A DNA stretch of 64,000 nt, from assembly GCF_014203365.1 (NCBI RefSeq), contig NZ_JACHIS010000001.1, positions 62,001 to 126,000 of the forward strand. Reading direction: 5' to 3'. Under the pieces are notes generated by a model, which saw nothing but the letters and a program-made list of their open reading frames with translations, was not told the DNA's origin and searched no databases. The translations under genes and the position numbers were made by a program. This stretch comes from Actinoalloteichus hymeniacidonis (lineage in GTDB: Bacteria > Actinomycetota > Actinomycetes > Mycobacteriales > Pseudonocardiaceae). Every line of letters starts with the position of its first letter. Position 1 is the stretch's first letter. Positions 33,135 through 41,755 of this stretch are shown here, in pieces.

Positions 33135-33539
33135 TCACTCCGCAGCGCTTCGCCGCTGCGGGCGCCCGTCATCCATGCCACGCGTTCCCAGGACGTATGA
33201 CTGCACCAGGTGGTTCCAACTACAGGTGCGGCAAACCTCCACCACGTAGACGGTGAACTCCTCGAAGAGGGTTGCCATCCTGGTGAGTTCGTCGTTCGTC
33301 CTGGCGGACCCGGCCGCGTGCTTCAGCTCGTCCCCGTAGACCCAGGACACCTGGGTCAGCGGTTCCTTGCGGCACACCGGACAGGTCACCTCGCTTGGCT
33401 GACCATGGAATTTCGCTGCCCGTAGCAGGTACGGGCTCGCGTCGCAGACCTCCATCACCCCGACCCGACCAGAGTGGACACCGGCGAGCAGCGTTCGGCG
33501 CTGCAACGCGTAGTCGACCACCTGTCGTTGGGTCCGCAC
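33135..33539 (-). CDS. DUF5318 zinc-ribbon-like protein
   Basis: A 134-residue protein conserved next to ponA-type genes in actinobacteria. Two CxxC pairs are visible: CPVCRKEPL near residue 53 and VCRTCSWNHL near residue 102, which suggests a zinc ribbon. The rest is mixed (MRTQRQVVDYALQRRTLLAG; DASPYLLRAAKFHG). No signal peptide or membrane helix. The start GTG 33539 has TACGCT 7 bases upstream with no ribosome site, so a leaderless mRNA is likely. The PBP gene follows after 97 bases, so the two are probably co-expressed. Function is unknown. Confidence 0.85.
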   Translation of the reverse strand: MRTQRQVVDYALQRRTLLAGVHSGRVGVMEVCDASPYLLRAAKFHGQPSEVTCPVCRKEPLTQVSWVYGDELKHAAGSARTNDELTRMATLFEEFTVYVVEVCRTCSWNHLVQSYVLGTRGMDDGRPQRRSAAE

Positions 33540-33718
33540 GTTAGACAGCGTACGTGTCTGCGGTCGATGGGTGATGGGCCGTTCGGGGCGCGACCCATGG
33601 CGTGCAGCGCTGTGACCTAGCCAAGGTGAGCGGGATGTATCGGACCGATATAGTGAGTTAATCCATCGCGGCGACGTGATGGATGGTCTTGGTCGGTAGC
33701 GGTGTGCGGAGGTGCGAC

Positions 33719-34282
33719 GTGCTCGAGCTTGCGGTGCTCGGCCTGCTGCACGACGCGCCGATGCATGGTTATGAACTGCGTAAACGCCTGCACACGCTGC
33801 TGGGAGCGTTCCGAGCGTTCTCCTACGGCTCGCTCTACCCGACGCTGCGCAGGCTTCAGGTCGCTGGGCTGATCACCGATGAGGCGGCCGAGGACGCGGT
33901 GCCGCGCACCTGGAACCGGCGGGCCAAGACGGTCTACAAACTCACAGCGGAGGGCAAGGAACGCTTCGCCGAATTAGTCGTCGATGTGGGCCCACAGACG
34001 TGGGACGACGGATCATTCGGCATCCATCTGGCGTTCTTCTCCCGCACACCGGCGGAGGCGCGGATGCGCATCCTCGAGGGACGCAGGCGTCACGTCGAGG
34101 AACGGCGAGAGGGATTCCGCTCCACCCTCGGTCGGGCAACCGAACAGATCGACCGCTACACGCTCGAACTGCACCGGATGGGCCTGGAGAGTTCCGAGCG
34201 TGAGGTTCGTTGGCTGAACGAGTTGATCGCGCATGAGCAAGCCGAAGGTGACGACCCACCGTCGGGGAGTCCGAGTGGTTGA
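33719..34282 (+). CDS. PadR-family transcriptional regulator
   Basis: A 187-residue regulator. The N-terminal winged helix is typical: [40 protein letters not shown], and [18 protein letters not shown] (residues 2-85). The C-terminal half is a helical Vir-like domain ([16 protein letters not shown]). GTG 33719 is preceded by GGAGG about 7 bases upstream. It diverges from the DUF5318/PBP unit and precedes ino1 by 140 bases. The same padR-ino1 pair occurs in mycobacteria, so it may act on ino1 or on the divergent genes; the target is not shown. Confidence 0.92.
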   Translation: MLELAVLGLLHDAPMHGYELRKRLHTLLGAFRAFSYGSLYPTLRRLQVAGLITDEAAEDAVPRTWNRRAKTVYKLTAEGKERFAELVVDVGPQTWDDGSFGIHLAFFSRTPAEARMRILEGRRRHVEERREGFRSTLGRATEQIDRYTLELHRMGLESSEREVRWLNELIAHEQAEGDDPPSGSPSG

Positions 34283-34422
34283 GGTCTCCAGGCAGCGGAG
34301 CCCGCAGACGGGGCGAAGCCAAGGTGGCGAGAAGAAGTAAGGACCACTGCGTCCGGCCGGCGACGACGGCGTCAACCGTTGCTCGCCCGGTACTTGAGGA
34401 TTCTAAGAAGGAGGACCCGGCA

Positions 34423-35511
34423 ATGGGCGTAGATCGTCGCGTGCGGGTGGCAATCGTCGGCGTGGGCAACTGTGCGGCTTCGCTGGTGCAGGGCGTCCAG
34501 TACTACCGGGACACCGCCCCGGACGCCCAGGTCCCGGGCCTGATGCACGTTGAGTTCGGCGAGTACCACATCCGCGACATCGAGTTCGTGGCCGCGTTCG
34601 ACGTGGACGCCAAGAAGGTCGGTCGCGACCTCTCGGAGGCGATCGTCGCCAGCGAGAACAACACCATCAAGATCTGCGACGTCCCGCCGCTGGGCGTCTC
34701 GGTGCAGCGTGGCACGACGCTTGACGGGCTCGGGCGCTACTACCGCGAGATGATCGAGGAGTCCGACGAGGCCCCGGTCGACGTGGTCGCCGCTCTGCGT
34801 GAGGCCGAGGCCGACGTGCTGGTGTGCTACCTGCCGGTCGGCTCCGAGGACGCCGCTCGGCATTACGCCGCCGCCGCGCTGGAGGCCGGGGTGGCCTTCG
34901 TCAACGCGCTGCCGGTCTTCATCGCCTCCGACCCGGAGTGGGCCGAGCGGTTCCGCGCGGCGGGTGTGCCGATCATCGGCGACGACATCAAGTCGCAGGT
35001 GGGCGCGACGATCACGCACCGCGTGATGGCGCGGCTGTTCGAGGACCGGGGCGTGCTGCTCGACCGGACCATGCAGCTCAACGTCGGCGGCAACATGGAC
35101 TTCAAGAACATGTTGGAGCGCGACCGCCTGGAGTCGAAGAAGGTCTCCAAGACGCAGGCCGTGACCTCGCAGGTCGATCGCGATCTCGGCAAGCGCAACG
35201 TCCACATCGGACCGTCGGACTACGTGCAGTGGCTCGACGACCGCAAGTGGGCCTACGTCCGGCTGGAGGGCCGGGCCTTCGGTGATGTCCCGCTGAGCTT
35301 GGAATACAAGCTGGAGGTCTGGGACTCCCCGAACTCCGCAGGCATCATCATCGACGCCGTGCGGGCGGCGAAGATCGCCAAGGACCGCGGCATCGGCGGA
35401 CCGATCCTCTCCGCTGCCTCGTACTTCATGAAGTCGCCGCCCGAGCAGTACTCGGACTCGGTGGCCAAGGAGCGGGTCGAGCAGTTCATCCGGGGGGACG
35501 CCGAGCGTTGA
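34423..35511 (+). CDS. ino1: Inositol-3-phosphate synthase
   Basis: A 362-residue NAD-dependent enzyme that turns glucose-6-phosphate into myo-inositol-3-phosphate, the first step toward phosphatidylinositol, mycothiol and related molecules. The NAD-binding motif is [16 protein letters not shown] at residues 9-24. Further conserved segments are [40 protein letters not shown], and [20 protein letters not shown], which hold the catalytic lysines. Length fits the short actinobacterial form. AAGGAGG precedes ATG 34423. It follows padR in the same direction. Confidence 0.96.
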   Translation: MGVDRRVRVAIVGVGNCAASLVQGVQYYRDTAPDAQVPGLMHVEFGEYHIRDIEFVAAFDVDAKKVGRDLSEAIVASENNTIKICDVPPLGVSVQRGTTLDGLGRYYREMIEESDEAPVDVVAALREAEADVLVCYLPVGSEDAARHYAAAALEAGVAFVNALPVFIASDPEWAERFRAAGVPIIGDDIKSQVGATITHRVMARLFEDRGVLLDRTMQLNVGGNMDFKNMLERDRLESKKVSKTQAVTSQVDRDLGKRNVHIGPSDYVQWLDDRKWAYVRLEGRAFGDVPLSLEYKLEVWDSPNSAGIIIDAVRAAKIAKDRGIGGPILSAASYFMKSPPEQYSDSVAKERVEQFIRGDAER

Positions 35512-35721
35512 GCCTCGCCACCTCGATGAACTGCGGTTCTTCGAGGTCGATGTCGAGCGGGCGGCGCAACGAGGCACCGCCCGCCGCACCACTACCCTCC
35601 GAGTCCGCCGCAGGTCCGGCGCTGCGGCGCGAGTCTGTTCGGGTTCCCTGCGCACGGCCGTCCGCTCCCGGCGAGAATTCGTCCGGCGGGTCATCCTCGA
35701 CGAGTTCGGAGGTCCTCGACG

Positions 35722-36243
35722 GTGATCGTTTTCGGGGCCGTTCTGCTGTTGGCCGGGCTGTACTCCTTCTTCATCGGCACCAACGAGGTGTTGGGGATTC
35801 AACCCCGCCCGCTCGGCGGTTCATTGCTGGTCATCGGTGGTGTGCTGCTCATCATCGGGGTGACCCGGCGGATCAGGGCCCGCCGTGATTCGCCGGAGAC
35901 CGAGCCCATCGGCGGGCCGGTGCGCCGAATTCGCGCCGTGCCCCGGTTGGTGCGCGCGGCCGGACGCGGATATCCGGGAATGCGTCGGCGGCACCTGGGG
36001 CTGTGGGCCCTGGCGGGTGTCTATCTGATCTCGCCGATCGATCTGATCCCGGAGCTGTTGCCCATCATCGGTTTCACCGACGATGCCGCGCTGTTGTTCT
36101 GGCTGGTCGGGGACATCTCGAACAACTCGGGTCGCTTCCTGAACTGGGAACGCCGCGCGAGCGCTGAGCAGCGGGCCGTCACGGATCGGACGCCATCGGG
36201 CACCGACGGATCGACCGGACGTGACGAGGACCCCTCGAACTAA
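35722..36243 (+). CDS. YkvA (DUF1232) family membrane protein
   Basis: A 173-residue protein. Two N-terminal helices (VFGAVLLLAGLYSFFIGTNE; GGSLLVIGGVLLIIGVTRRI) are followed by a basic segment. The DUF1232 core is RHLGLWALAGVYLISPIDLI followed by PELLPIIGFTDDAALLFWLV near residues 95-135. YkvA proteins are small membrane proteins of uncertain role. GTG 35722 starts the frame. It stands between ino1 and the PhoX unit, 210 bases after ino1; I see no gene in that gap. Confidence 0.85.
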   Translation: MIVFGAVLLLAGLYSFFIGTNEVLGIQPRPLGGSLLVIGGVLLIIGVTRRIRARRDSPETEPIGGPVRRIRAVPRLVRAAGRGYPGMRRRHLGLWALAGVYLISPIDLIPELLPIIGFTDDAALLFWLVGDISNNSGRFLNWERRASAEQRAVTDRTPSGTDGSTGRDEDPSN

Positions 36244-36381
36244 GTCGTCGCCCGAGCAGCCTCGGCGCCGCCGGACCGGCCCGGTCTCTTGGCCGTGCGG
36301 CCGTCTTGAAGTGCAGCCTCGCAGTGTCCTGGGCCGCAGAAATCCGTTGGACATGGGACTGTCCGCCACTTCGGAGTGGTT

Positions 36382-36403
36382 GTTCGGCCTGTGTTCACCC
36401 TGA
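36382..36403 (+). promoter_or_regulatory. PHO-box-like direct repeats upstream of the PhoX gene
   Basis: Two adjacent 11-base units, GTTCGGCCTGT (36382-36392) and GTTCACCCTGA (36393-36403), share GTTC..CCTG. The second has the full GTTCACC heptamer of actinobacterial PhoP boxes, and the 11-base period is that of PhoP tandem sites. It lies 59 bases before the start of the PhoX-family phosphatase, a classic phosphate-starvation gene. A possible -10 is not clear. Confidence 0.6.
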
Positions 36404-36461
36404 AGTAGTAATCCGCTCTTACGGTCAGCGCGTTCCCACCAACCAGATCTCGGAGGTCTGC

Positions 36462-38594
36462 GTGCTGACCCCACCCGAAGACAGCCGCACCATCCCGCTG
36501 ACGGTTCTTTCCGCCGGAGGTCATGGCAAGCGCTCGTCCGTCACCTGTCGATACCGGTGCGGCGACGCCTGTGGCCATGACGTCCCGAACACCTCGTCCA
36601 ACCCCTATTTCGGGGATGTCGTCGCACAGGTGATGAGCCGCCGGGGGGCGTTGCGAGCAGCGGCCGTCGTCGGTATCACGGGCGGCGCGCTGGCGGCGCT
36701 GGGCAGCACCGCCGCAGCCGACGAGGTCGCCACCCAGGGCGGGCGACCCGGCCACGGACCGGGCCACGGCAACGGTCCCGGTAAGCCGGACAGGCCGATC
36801 CCCGGCACCGACTACGAGTCGGTCCAGCCCAACACCCAGGACGCGATCGTCGTTCCGGAGGGATACGAGCACAACGTCGTCATCCGCTGGGGCGACCCGG
36901 TGCTCGAGGGCGCCCCGGAGTTCGACTTCGAGAACCAGACGGCCGCCGCGCAGGAGCGCCAGTTCGGCTACAACTGCGACTTCGCCGGTCTCATCCCCTT
37001 GGACGGCGCAGGCAGGCGGAACCTGCTCGTGGTCAACCACGAGTACAGCACCGAGCCGTTCATGTTCCGGGGCTACGACGAGGCCAACCCCACCGAGGAG
37101 CAGGTCAAGATCGCCTGGGCCGCGCACGGACTCAGCGTCGTCCTGGCCGAGCGCGACACCCGCAAGGGTGGGCTGAGCACCCGGCGCAGCCGCTTCAACC
37201 GGCGGATCACCGCGACCACCGAGTTCGAGGTACGCGGACCCGCCGCAGGTAGCGACCTGTTGAAGACCAGCGCCGACCCGACCGGCACCCGGGTGCTGGG
37301 CACCCTGAACAACTGCGCGGGCAGCGTCACCCCGTGGGGCACGGTGCTCTCCGGCGAGGAGAACTTCAACCAGTACTTCGGCAACGCCGATCAGATCACC
37401 GACCCGGACCAGTCGGCGAAGCTCGCCAGGTACGGCATGTCCGGCGGCGCCAGCGAGCGGTTGTGGGAGCGATTCGACCCGCGCTTCGACATCGCGCAGG
37501 AGCTGAACGAGACCCACCGCTTCGGCTGGGTCGTCGAGATCGACCCGCACGACCCCGACTCGACCCCGATCAAGCACACCGCGCTGGGCCGGTTCAAGCA
37601 CGAGGGCGCCGCCGTCCGCGTTGCCGAGGACGGCCGGGTCGTCGCGTACTCCGGTGACGACGAGCGCTTCGACTACATCTACAAGTTCGTGTCGAAGAAT
37701 CGGATGAAGAAGGGCGAGAGCAAGCACGCCCGCAGGCACAACATGACGCTGCTCGACGAGGGCACCCTCTACGTCGCCCGCTTCACCGGCGACAGCCCGG
37801 TCGAGGAGATCGACGGTTCCGGCACCCTGCCCGCCGACGGCGAGTTCGGCGGCACCGGCGAGTGGATCCCGCTGGCCGAGGGCGACAAGTCCTTCGTGCC
37901 GGGGATGACCGCGGAAGAGGTCTACATCTACACCCGGCTGGCCGGTGACGTGGTCGGCGCCACCAAGATGGACCGCCCCGAGGACATCGAGCCCAACCCG
38001 GTAACGGGCAGCGTCTACGCGGCCCTGACCAACAACACCAACCGGGGCACCGAGGGCGCGGCGGCCGCCGACGAGGCCAACCCGAGGAACACCAACAAGC
38101 ACGGCCACGTCCTGGAGTGGACCGAGCGGCACAACGACGCGACGGCGACCAGGTTCACCTGGAAGCTGCTGCTGGTCTGTGGTGACCCCGAGTCGCCGGA
38201 CACCTACTTCGCCGGTTTCGACAAGAGCCAGGTCAGCCCGATCACCAGCCCGGACAACGTCGCCTTCGACACCCACGGGAACCTGTGGGTCTCCACCGAC
38301 TCCACCGGGGCCCTGGGCATCAACGACGGTCTCTACTCGGTGCCGGTGCAGGGTGCCGATCGCGGGCACCTGAAGCTGTTCCTCACGGTCCCGGCAGGCG
38401 GCGAGACCTGTGGCCCAGTGATCACCGAGGACCTGGTCACGGTGTGTGTGCAGCACCCCGGCGAGGTCGACGGCGCCAGCATCGAGGAGCCTGCGTCCAA
38501 CTGGCCGGACCGGGGCGACTCGCAGCCCAGGCCGTCGGTGGTCAGCGTGTGGCGCGTCGGCCGCAACGGCCGAGTGGGTCGCATCGGCGAGTGA
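36462..38594 (+). CDS. phoX: PhoX-family (DUF839) alkaline phosphatase, Tat-exported
   Basis: A 710-residue secreted phosphatase that releases phosphate from organic esters. Residues 65-95 are a Tat-type signal (SRRGALRAAAVVGITGGALA, ending AAADE), placed unusually deep after 65 polar residues, as in other actinobacterial PhoX proteins. Family segments include VPEGYEHNVVIRWGDPVLEG, FVNHEY-type motif LLVVNHEYSTEP, NNCAGSVTPWGTVLSGEENF, and GRFKHEGAAV, which hold the metal ligands (Ca/Fe cofactor). CGGAGG precedes GTG 36462 by 5 bases. A PHO-box-like repeat just upstream suggests control by PhoP. Confidence 0.88.
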   Translation: MLTPPEDSRTIPLTVLSAGGHGKRSSVTCRYRCGDACGHDVPNTSSNPYFGDVVAQVMSRRGALRAAAVVGITGGALAALGSTAAADEVATQGGRPGHGPGHGNGPGKPDRPIPGTDYESVQPNTQDAIVVPEGYEHNVVIRWGDPVLEGAPEFDFENQTAAAQERQFGYNCDFAGLIPLDGAGRRNLLVVNHEYSTEPFMFRGYDEANPTEEQVKIAWAAHGLSVVLAERDTRKGGLSTRRSRFNRRITATTEFEVRGPAAGSDLLKTSADPTGTRVLGTLNNCAGSVTPWGTVLSGEENFNQYFGNADQITDPDQSAKLARYGMSGGASERLWERFDPRFDIAQELNETHRFGWVVEIDPHDPDSTPIKHTALGRFKHEGAAVRVAEDGRVVAYSGDDERFDYIYKFVSKNRMKKGESKHARRHNMTLLDEGTLYVARFTGDSPVEEIDGSGTLPADGEFGGTGEWIPLAEGDKSFVPGMTAEEVYIYTRLAGDVVGATKMDRPEDIEPNPVTGSVYAALTNNTNRGTEGAAAADEANPRNTNKHGHVLEWTERHNDATATRFTWKLLLVCGDPESPDTYFAGFDKSQVSPITSPDNVAFDTHGNLWVSTDSTGALGINDGLYSVPVQGADRGHLKLFLTVPAGGETCGPVITEDLVTVCVQHPGEVDGASIEEPASNWPDRGDSQPRPSVVSVWRVGRNGRVGRIGE

Positions 38595-38654
38595 GCTGAT
38601 CGACGGAAGGTCGTGGCGAGGTGGTCTGCTGGTCGACCACCTAGGCTCTCGGAC

Positions 38655-39341
38655 ATGAGTTCACGTCCCCTTGCCCTGGTCACCGGTGGTTCTCGCGGTG
38701 TGGGAGCCGCCGTGGCCAGGGCATTGGCATCGACGCACGATCTGTTGCTCGGCGGTCGGGACCGCCAGGCGCTCGCCGAGTTGGCCGAAGAGCTGCCGGG
38801 TGCTCGGCCGTGGGCGGTCGAGCTGACCGACGAGCATGCGTTGGCGACGGCGGCCGCCGATATCGAGCGGCTGGACGTCCTCGTGCACAGCGCGGGGGTG
38901 GTCGAGTTGGGGCCGATCGCCGAGACACCTGCGGCGTCCTGGCGGCGGGTCATGGAGGTCAACCTGGTCGCGGTGGCCGAGTCGACGCGGTTGCTGCTGC
39001 CCGCGTTGCGTGCGGCGCAGGGCAAGGTGGTGTTGATCAACTCCGGCGCCGGACTGCGGGCGAATCCGCAATGGGGTGCCTATGCGGCGAGCAAGTTCGC
39101 CCTCCGTGCCTTCGGTGATGCGTTGCGGGCGGAGGAGGCCGAGAACGGCGTCCGGGTCATCTCGGTGCATCCGGGTCGGGTGGCCACCGATATGCAGCGG
39201 GCGGTCCGGGCCACCGAGGGCGGCGACTTCCAGCCGGAGAAGTACCTACGTCCGGAGACCGTGGCCGAGGCGGTGGCCGCTGCGGTCCGGCTGCCCGACG
39301 ACGGCCAGATCACCGAGCTGGTGCTGCGGCCGAATCCCTGA
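38655..39341 (+). CDS. Short-chain dehydrogenase/reductase
   Basis: A 228-residue SDR. The cofactor motif is TGGSRGVGAAVARAL at residues 11-25, the acidic turn is GGRDR, NAG is replaced by VLVHSAGVVELGPI, and the catalytic Ser and Tyr-x3-Lys are in INSGAGL and YAASKFALRAFG. The arginine in GGRDR points to NADP. Substrate is unknown. ATG 38655 has TAGGCT 7 bases upstream and no ribosome site, so it is probably leaderless. It converges with the WYL regulator (9 bases between stops). Confidence 0.9.
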   Translation: MSSRPLALVTGGSRGVGAAVARALASTHDLLLGGRDRQALAELAEELPGARPWAVELTDEHALATAAADIERLDVLVHSAGVVELGPIAETPAASWRRVMEVNLVAVAESTRLLLPALRAAQGKVVLINSGAGLRANPQWGAYAASKFALRAFGDALRAEEAENGVRVISVHPGRVATDMQRAVRATEGGDFQPEKYLRPETVAEAVAAAVRLPDDGQITELVLRPNP

Positions 39342-39350
39342 TCGGTCGGG

Positions 39351-40067
39351 TCACGACCGCTGTTCGTTGCCGAAATCGGACGTGAGCCACTGCTCCAGCG
39401 ACGCCGCCGGGAAGGCGTGCGGGCGGAACGTGCCGGGCAGCGTCCGGAGATCTTGCATGCGGTCGAGACAGAACAGTCGCCAGTCGTCTCGGTCGATGTC
39501 GAATGCCACCAGGTACCAGCGTTCCCGTTGCAGTACGTGCCGGAATGGCTCGACGGTGCGAACGGACTCCCGTGCGTGTCGGTCGGTGTAGTGAAACCCG
39601 ACCCGAGAACCGGTGGCAACGGCATCGGCCAGGACGCCGACCACCGCCCAGTCGATGACGGCGGTCGGACGTTGTAGAACCTGGGTGGTCAACGCGGTGG
39701 CCGCCGCACGTTGGCGCAGCTTTCGTGGGAGCACCTGATCGAGCTTGATCAGCGCGGCAGCCACCGCCTGGTCATTCGGAATCCAGGACTCCAGCACGGC
39801 CAGACCTGCCACGATCGCGCTGACCTCGTCCTCGGTGAACAGCAGCGGCGGGATCCTCACCCCCGGGCGGAGCCGATAACCGGCGCCCGGCCCGGGGCGG
39901 GCATGCACGTCGTATCCCAGCTCTCGGAGGCGATGGGCATCCCGCCGCACTGTTCGCTCGCCGACCCCGAGGCGCTGTGCCAGTGTTGCGGCGGGCCAGG
40001 TTCCACCGGCTTGCAGCAGGGACAGCAGACGCAGGGTCCGCGTCGAGGGTGTCTCCATGCCGCTCAT
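39351..40067 (-). CDS. HTH/WYL-domain transcriptional regulator (YafY-like)
   Basis: A 238-residue regulator. The N-terminal winged helix reads TRTLRLLSLLQAGGTWPAAT, LAQRLGVGERTVRRDAHRLR (residues 9-50), followed by GYRLRPG. The WYL domain at 140-215 includes VGFHYTDRHARESVRTVEP and RWYLVAFDIDRDDWRLF. It diverges from an NmrA-type gene, with 79 bases between starts; YafY-like regulators often control such neighbours. ATG 40067 or the second Met at 40058 could be the start. The ligand is unknown. Confidence 0.9.
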   Translation of the reverse strand: MSGMETPSTRTLRLLSLLQAGGTWPAATLAQRLGVGERTVRRDAHRLRELGYDVHARPGPGAGYRLRPGVRIPPLLFTEDEVSAIVAGLAVLESWIPNDQAVAAALIKLDQVLPRKLRQRAAATALTTQVLQRPTAVIDWAVVGVLADAVATGSRVGFHYTDRHARESVRTVEPFRHVLQRERWYLVAFDIDRDDWRLFCLDRMQDLRTLPGTFRPHAFPAASLEQWLTSDFGNEQRS

Positions 40068-40146
40068 GGTGGCTTGAGATGAGGACAGGATCGGGCCGCG
40101 TCTGTCCGTAGCGTTTTCTCCTCACGATGCGGAAGGAGACATTGCT

Positions 40147-41028
40147 ATGCGGGTAGCCGTAACCACCCCCAATGGGAACGTGGGCAGCCATTTGACGCGC
40201 ATGTTGGTGCGCGCAGGCGTCCGGCCGGTCCTACTGATGCGCGATCCCACTGGGCCTGCGCAGGACCTGCGGGGCTATGTCGAGGTCGTTCGCGCCGACT
40301 CGTTCGTGACGCAGGAGGTCGTCACCGCGACTCGGGATGTCGACGCCGTCTATTGGGTGGATCCCACCTCGGCCGCCGCAGACCCGCTGGCGGATTATGC
40401 GCGGGCGACTGCGGCGATCAGCGCGGCCGTCCGACAGAACGGCATCGGCCGGGTGGTGTTCCAGAGCAGCGTGGGCGCGGAGAAGCGGCACGGTGCAGGC
40501 GAGATCGACGGGTTGGGCACCACGGAACTGGCGTTGGACGAGCTGGGCATCGACGTGGCACATCTTCGGTGTGGCTACTTCTTCTCCAACCTTGCGCTGC
40601 AGTTGGACGACATCCGATCCGGGACCATCCAGACCGTGCTTCCGCTCGACGCGCCGATGGGTTGGGTGGCTCCCCGGGATATCGCCGAGGTAGCCGCCAC
40701 CGTGCTGCTCAGTCCTGCCTGGTCCGGCCGTCGGGTACAGGCCGTCCACGGTCCCGCCGATCTGAGCTGGACCGAGGTGGGCGCGATCCTGAGCTCCGAG
40801 CTGGGCCGTCGGGTGGCGGTGGAGCGGATCGGTGACGAGGCGATGTACGAGCAGTACGTCCAGATCGGGATGTCTCCCGGCCTTGCTGCCGCAGTGCTGG
40901 GCATGTCGACCGGTCTGCGGGACGACTTCGTCCCCGAACAGCGACGCACGGTGGAGACGACCACTCCGACCACCCTGGCGTCCTGGGTTCATGCCGAGCT
41001 GGCGACGGCACTCTCCCAGCTCGGGTAA
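40147..41028 (+). CDS. NmrA-like NAD(P)-binding protein
   Basis: A 293-residue atypical SDR. The Rossmann motif is VTTPNGNVGSHLTRMLVRAG at residues 5-24. Other segments are MRDPTGPAQDL, VVFQSSVGAEKRHGAGEID, and HLRCGYFFSNLALQLDDIRS. The usual catalytic Tyr-x3-Lys is not evident, as in NmrA-type redox sensors. AAGGAG precedes ATG 40147. It diverges from the WYL regulator, which probably controls it, and ends before a perfect 28-base palindrome. Its activity is unknown. Confidence 0.87.
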   Translation: MRVAVTTPNGNVGSHLTRMLVRAGVRPVLLMRDPTGPAQDLRGYVEVVRADSFVTQEVVTATRDVDAVYWVDPTSAAADPLADYARATAAISAAVRQNGIGRVVFQSSVGAEKRHGAGEIDGLGTTELALDELGIDVAHLRCGYFFSNLALQLDDIRSGTIQTVLPLDAPMGWVAPRDIAEVAATVLLSPAWSGRRVQAVHGPADLSWTEVGAILSSELGRRVAVERIGDEAMYEQYVQIGMSPGLAAAVLGMSTGLRDDFVPEQRRTVETTTPTTLASWVHAELATALSQLG

Positions 41029-41076
41029 CCCGGTAGCGCGAAGCGGGCGCCGGTTACGTAGCGCGGTAGAACGCAA

Positions 41077-41104
41077 GAAGCCTCACCCATATGGGTGAGG
41101 CTTC
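41077..41104 (+). terminator. Terminator palindrome after the NmrA-like gene
   Basis: GAAGCCTCACCCAT and ATGGGTGAGGCTTC form a perfect 28-base palindrome (about a 12-bp stem with a tight ATAT loop). It begins 49 bases after the stop at 41028. Confidence 0.7.
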
Positions 41105-41120
41105 GAACTCTGAGAATTGG

Positions 41121-41167
41121 AAAACCCCGCAGTGCTGCCAGGTCGGGGGTCCGCCAGCACCGCAGGG
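41121..41167 (-). terminator. Rho-independent terminator on the - strand after the 50-residue gene
   Basis: On the - strand CCCTGCGGTGCTGG (41167-41154) pairs with GGCAGCACTGCGGGG (41139-41125) through about 13 pairs, two of them G-T, and is followed directly by TTTT (41124-41121). It lies about 100 bases past the stop of the small gene at 41265-41417, which supports that gene. Confidence 0.65.
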
Positions 41168-41264
41168 TCACTTGGTTCATCGCCAGTGCGCCCGAACGTG
41201 TTACACCCTGTCGAAATGTGGTCTGCGACACGATGGCGCTTGGCGGCGCGGTGCTCGCTTGGGA

Positions 41265-41417
41265 TTAGCGGTTCAGCAGGTCGTGACGCTGAGCGATGAT
41301 CAGCAGCTCATCGCGGAGCGCCGGGCTCGACGCCGAGTTGATCGCCTCTTGCAGTGCCCTGTTCGTCCGGGGGCGCTTGTTGTCGCGGCGGACGCGAAGA
41401 CGGGCGGCGAGATTCAT
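41265..41417 (-). CDS. Small conserved-looking protein (50 aa)
   Basis: A 50-residue protein starting MNLAARLRVRRDNKRPRTN, with a basic first half and a helical second half (ALQEAINSASSPALRDELLI). It ends IAQRHDLLNR. AAGGTGAT lies about 9 bases before ATG 41417, and a T-run terminator follows on the same strand. Codon third positions are mostly G/C. There is no signal peptide, membrane helix or cysteine. The basic start and the SSPALRDELL helix give it a small nucleic-acid-binding look, but function is unknown. Confidence 0.65.
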   Translation of the reverse strand: MNLAARLRVRRDNKRPRTNRALQEAINSASSPALRDELLIIAQRHDLLNR

Positions 41418-41755
41418 CGGGTGTCCATCACCTTCGTTTTCTTGACTTCTCGGTACGACTCAAGTATGCCCCATTGATCGGCAAAACGCACCCGATTGTC
41501 CGGTGAGGAGCGGCACACGCCGATGATTGTCCGGTCGCTAACGTATTCAACCTTGGAAGCGATGGAACCTAAAATGGGCTCCTAGTAACGTGTTCGTCGT
41601 GTGCCGGTCACCGGGACGTTTCCTGAATCGGTGCGGACAAGAAAGATCGACAACGCCGCAGAAGTCGCCTCCCGTGCCGGATTCCCAGGCGGGGCTGGAG
41701 ATCGAAGCCGCAGCGCACCTTGCGATCGGACACCCCGGCGGGTTTGCTGGCTCGG
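41418..41755. other. Intergenic region between the 50-residue gene and the SIMPL gene
   Basis: About 340 bases that must hold both divergent promoters. The left part is relatively AT-rich (41425-41590). No repeats, hairpins or further small frames with codon support were found. TTG 41720 is an alternative start for the SIMPL gene inside it. Confidence 0.3.

Noticed and set aside
29285-33256. A 1323-codon open frame on the + strand opposite the class A PBP gene
   Set aside because: It is the antisense shadow of a GC-rich gene whose third positions are G/C; the predicted protein is Arg/Gly/Ala-rich without domains, while the - strand holds complete GT51 and transpeptidase motifs.
36240-38456. 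A 738-codon open frame on the - strand opposite phoX
   Set aside because: Same antisense artefact; the + strand encodes clear PhoX motifs and a Tat signal.
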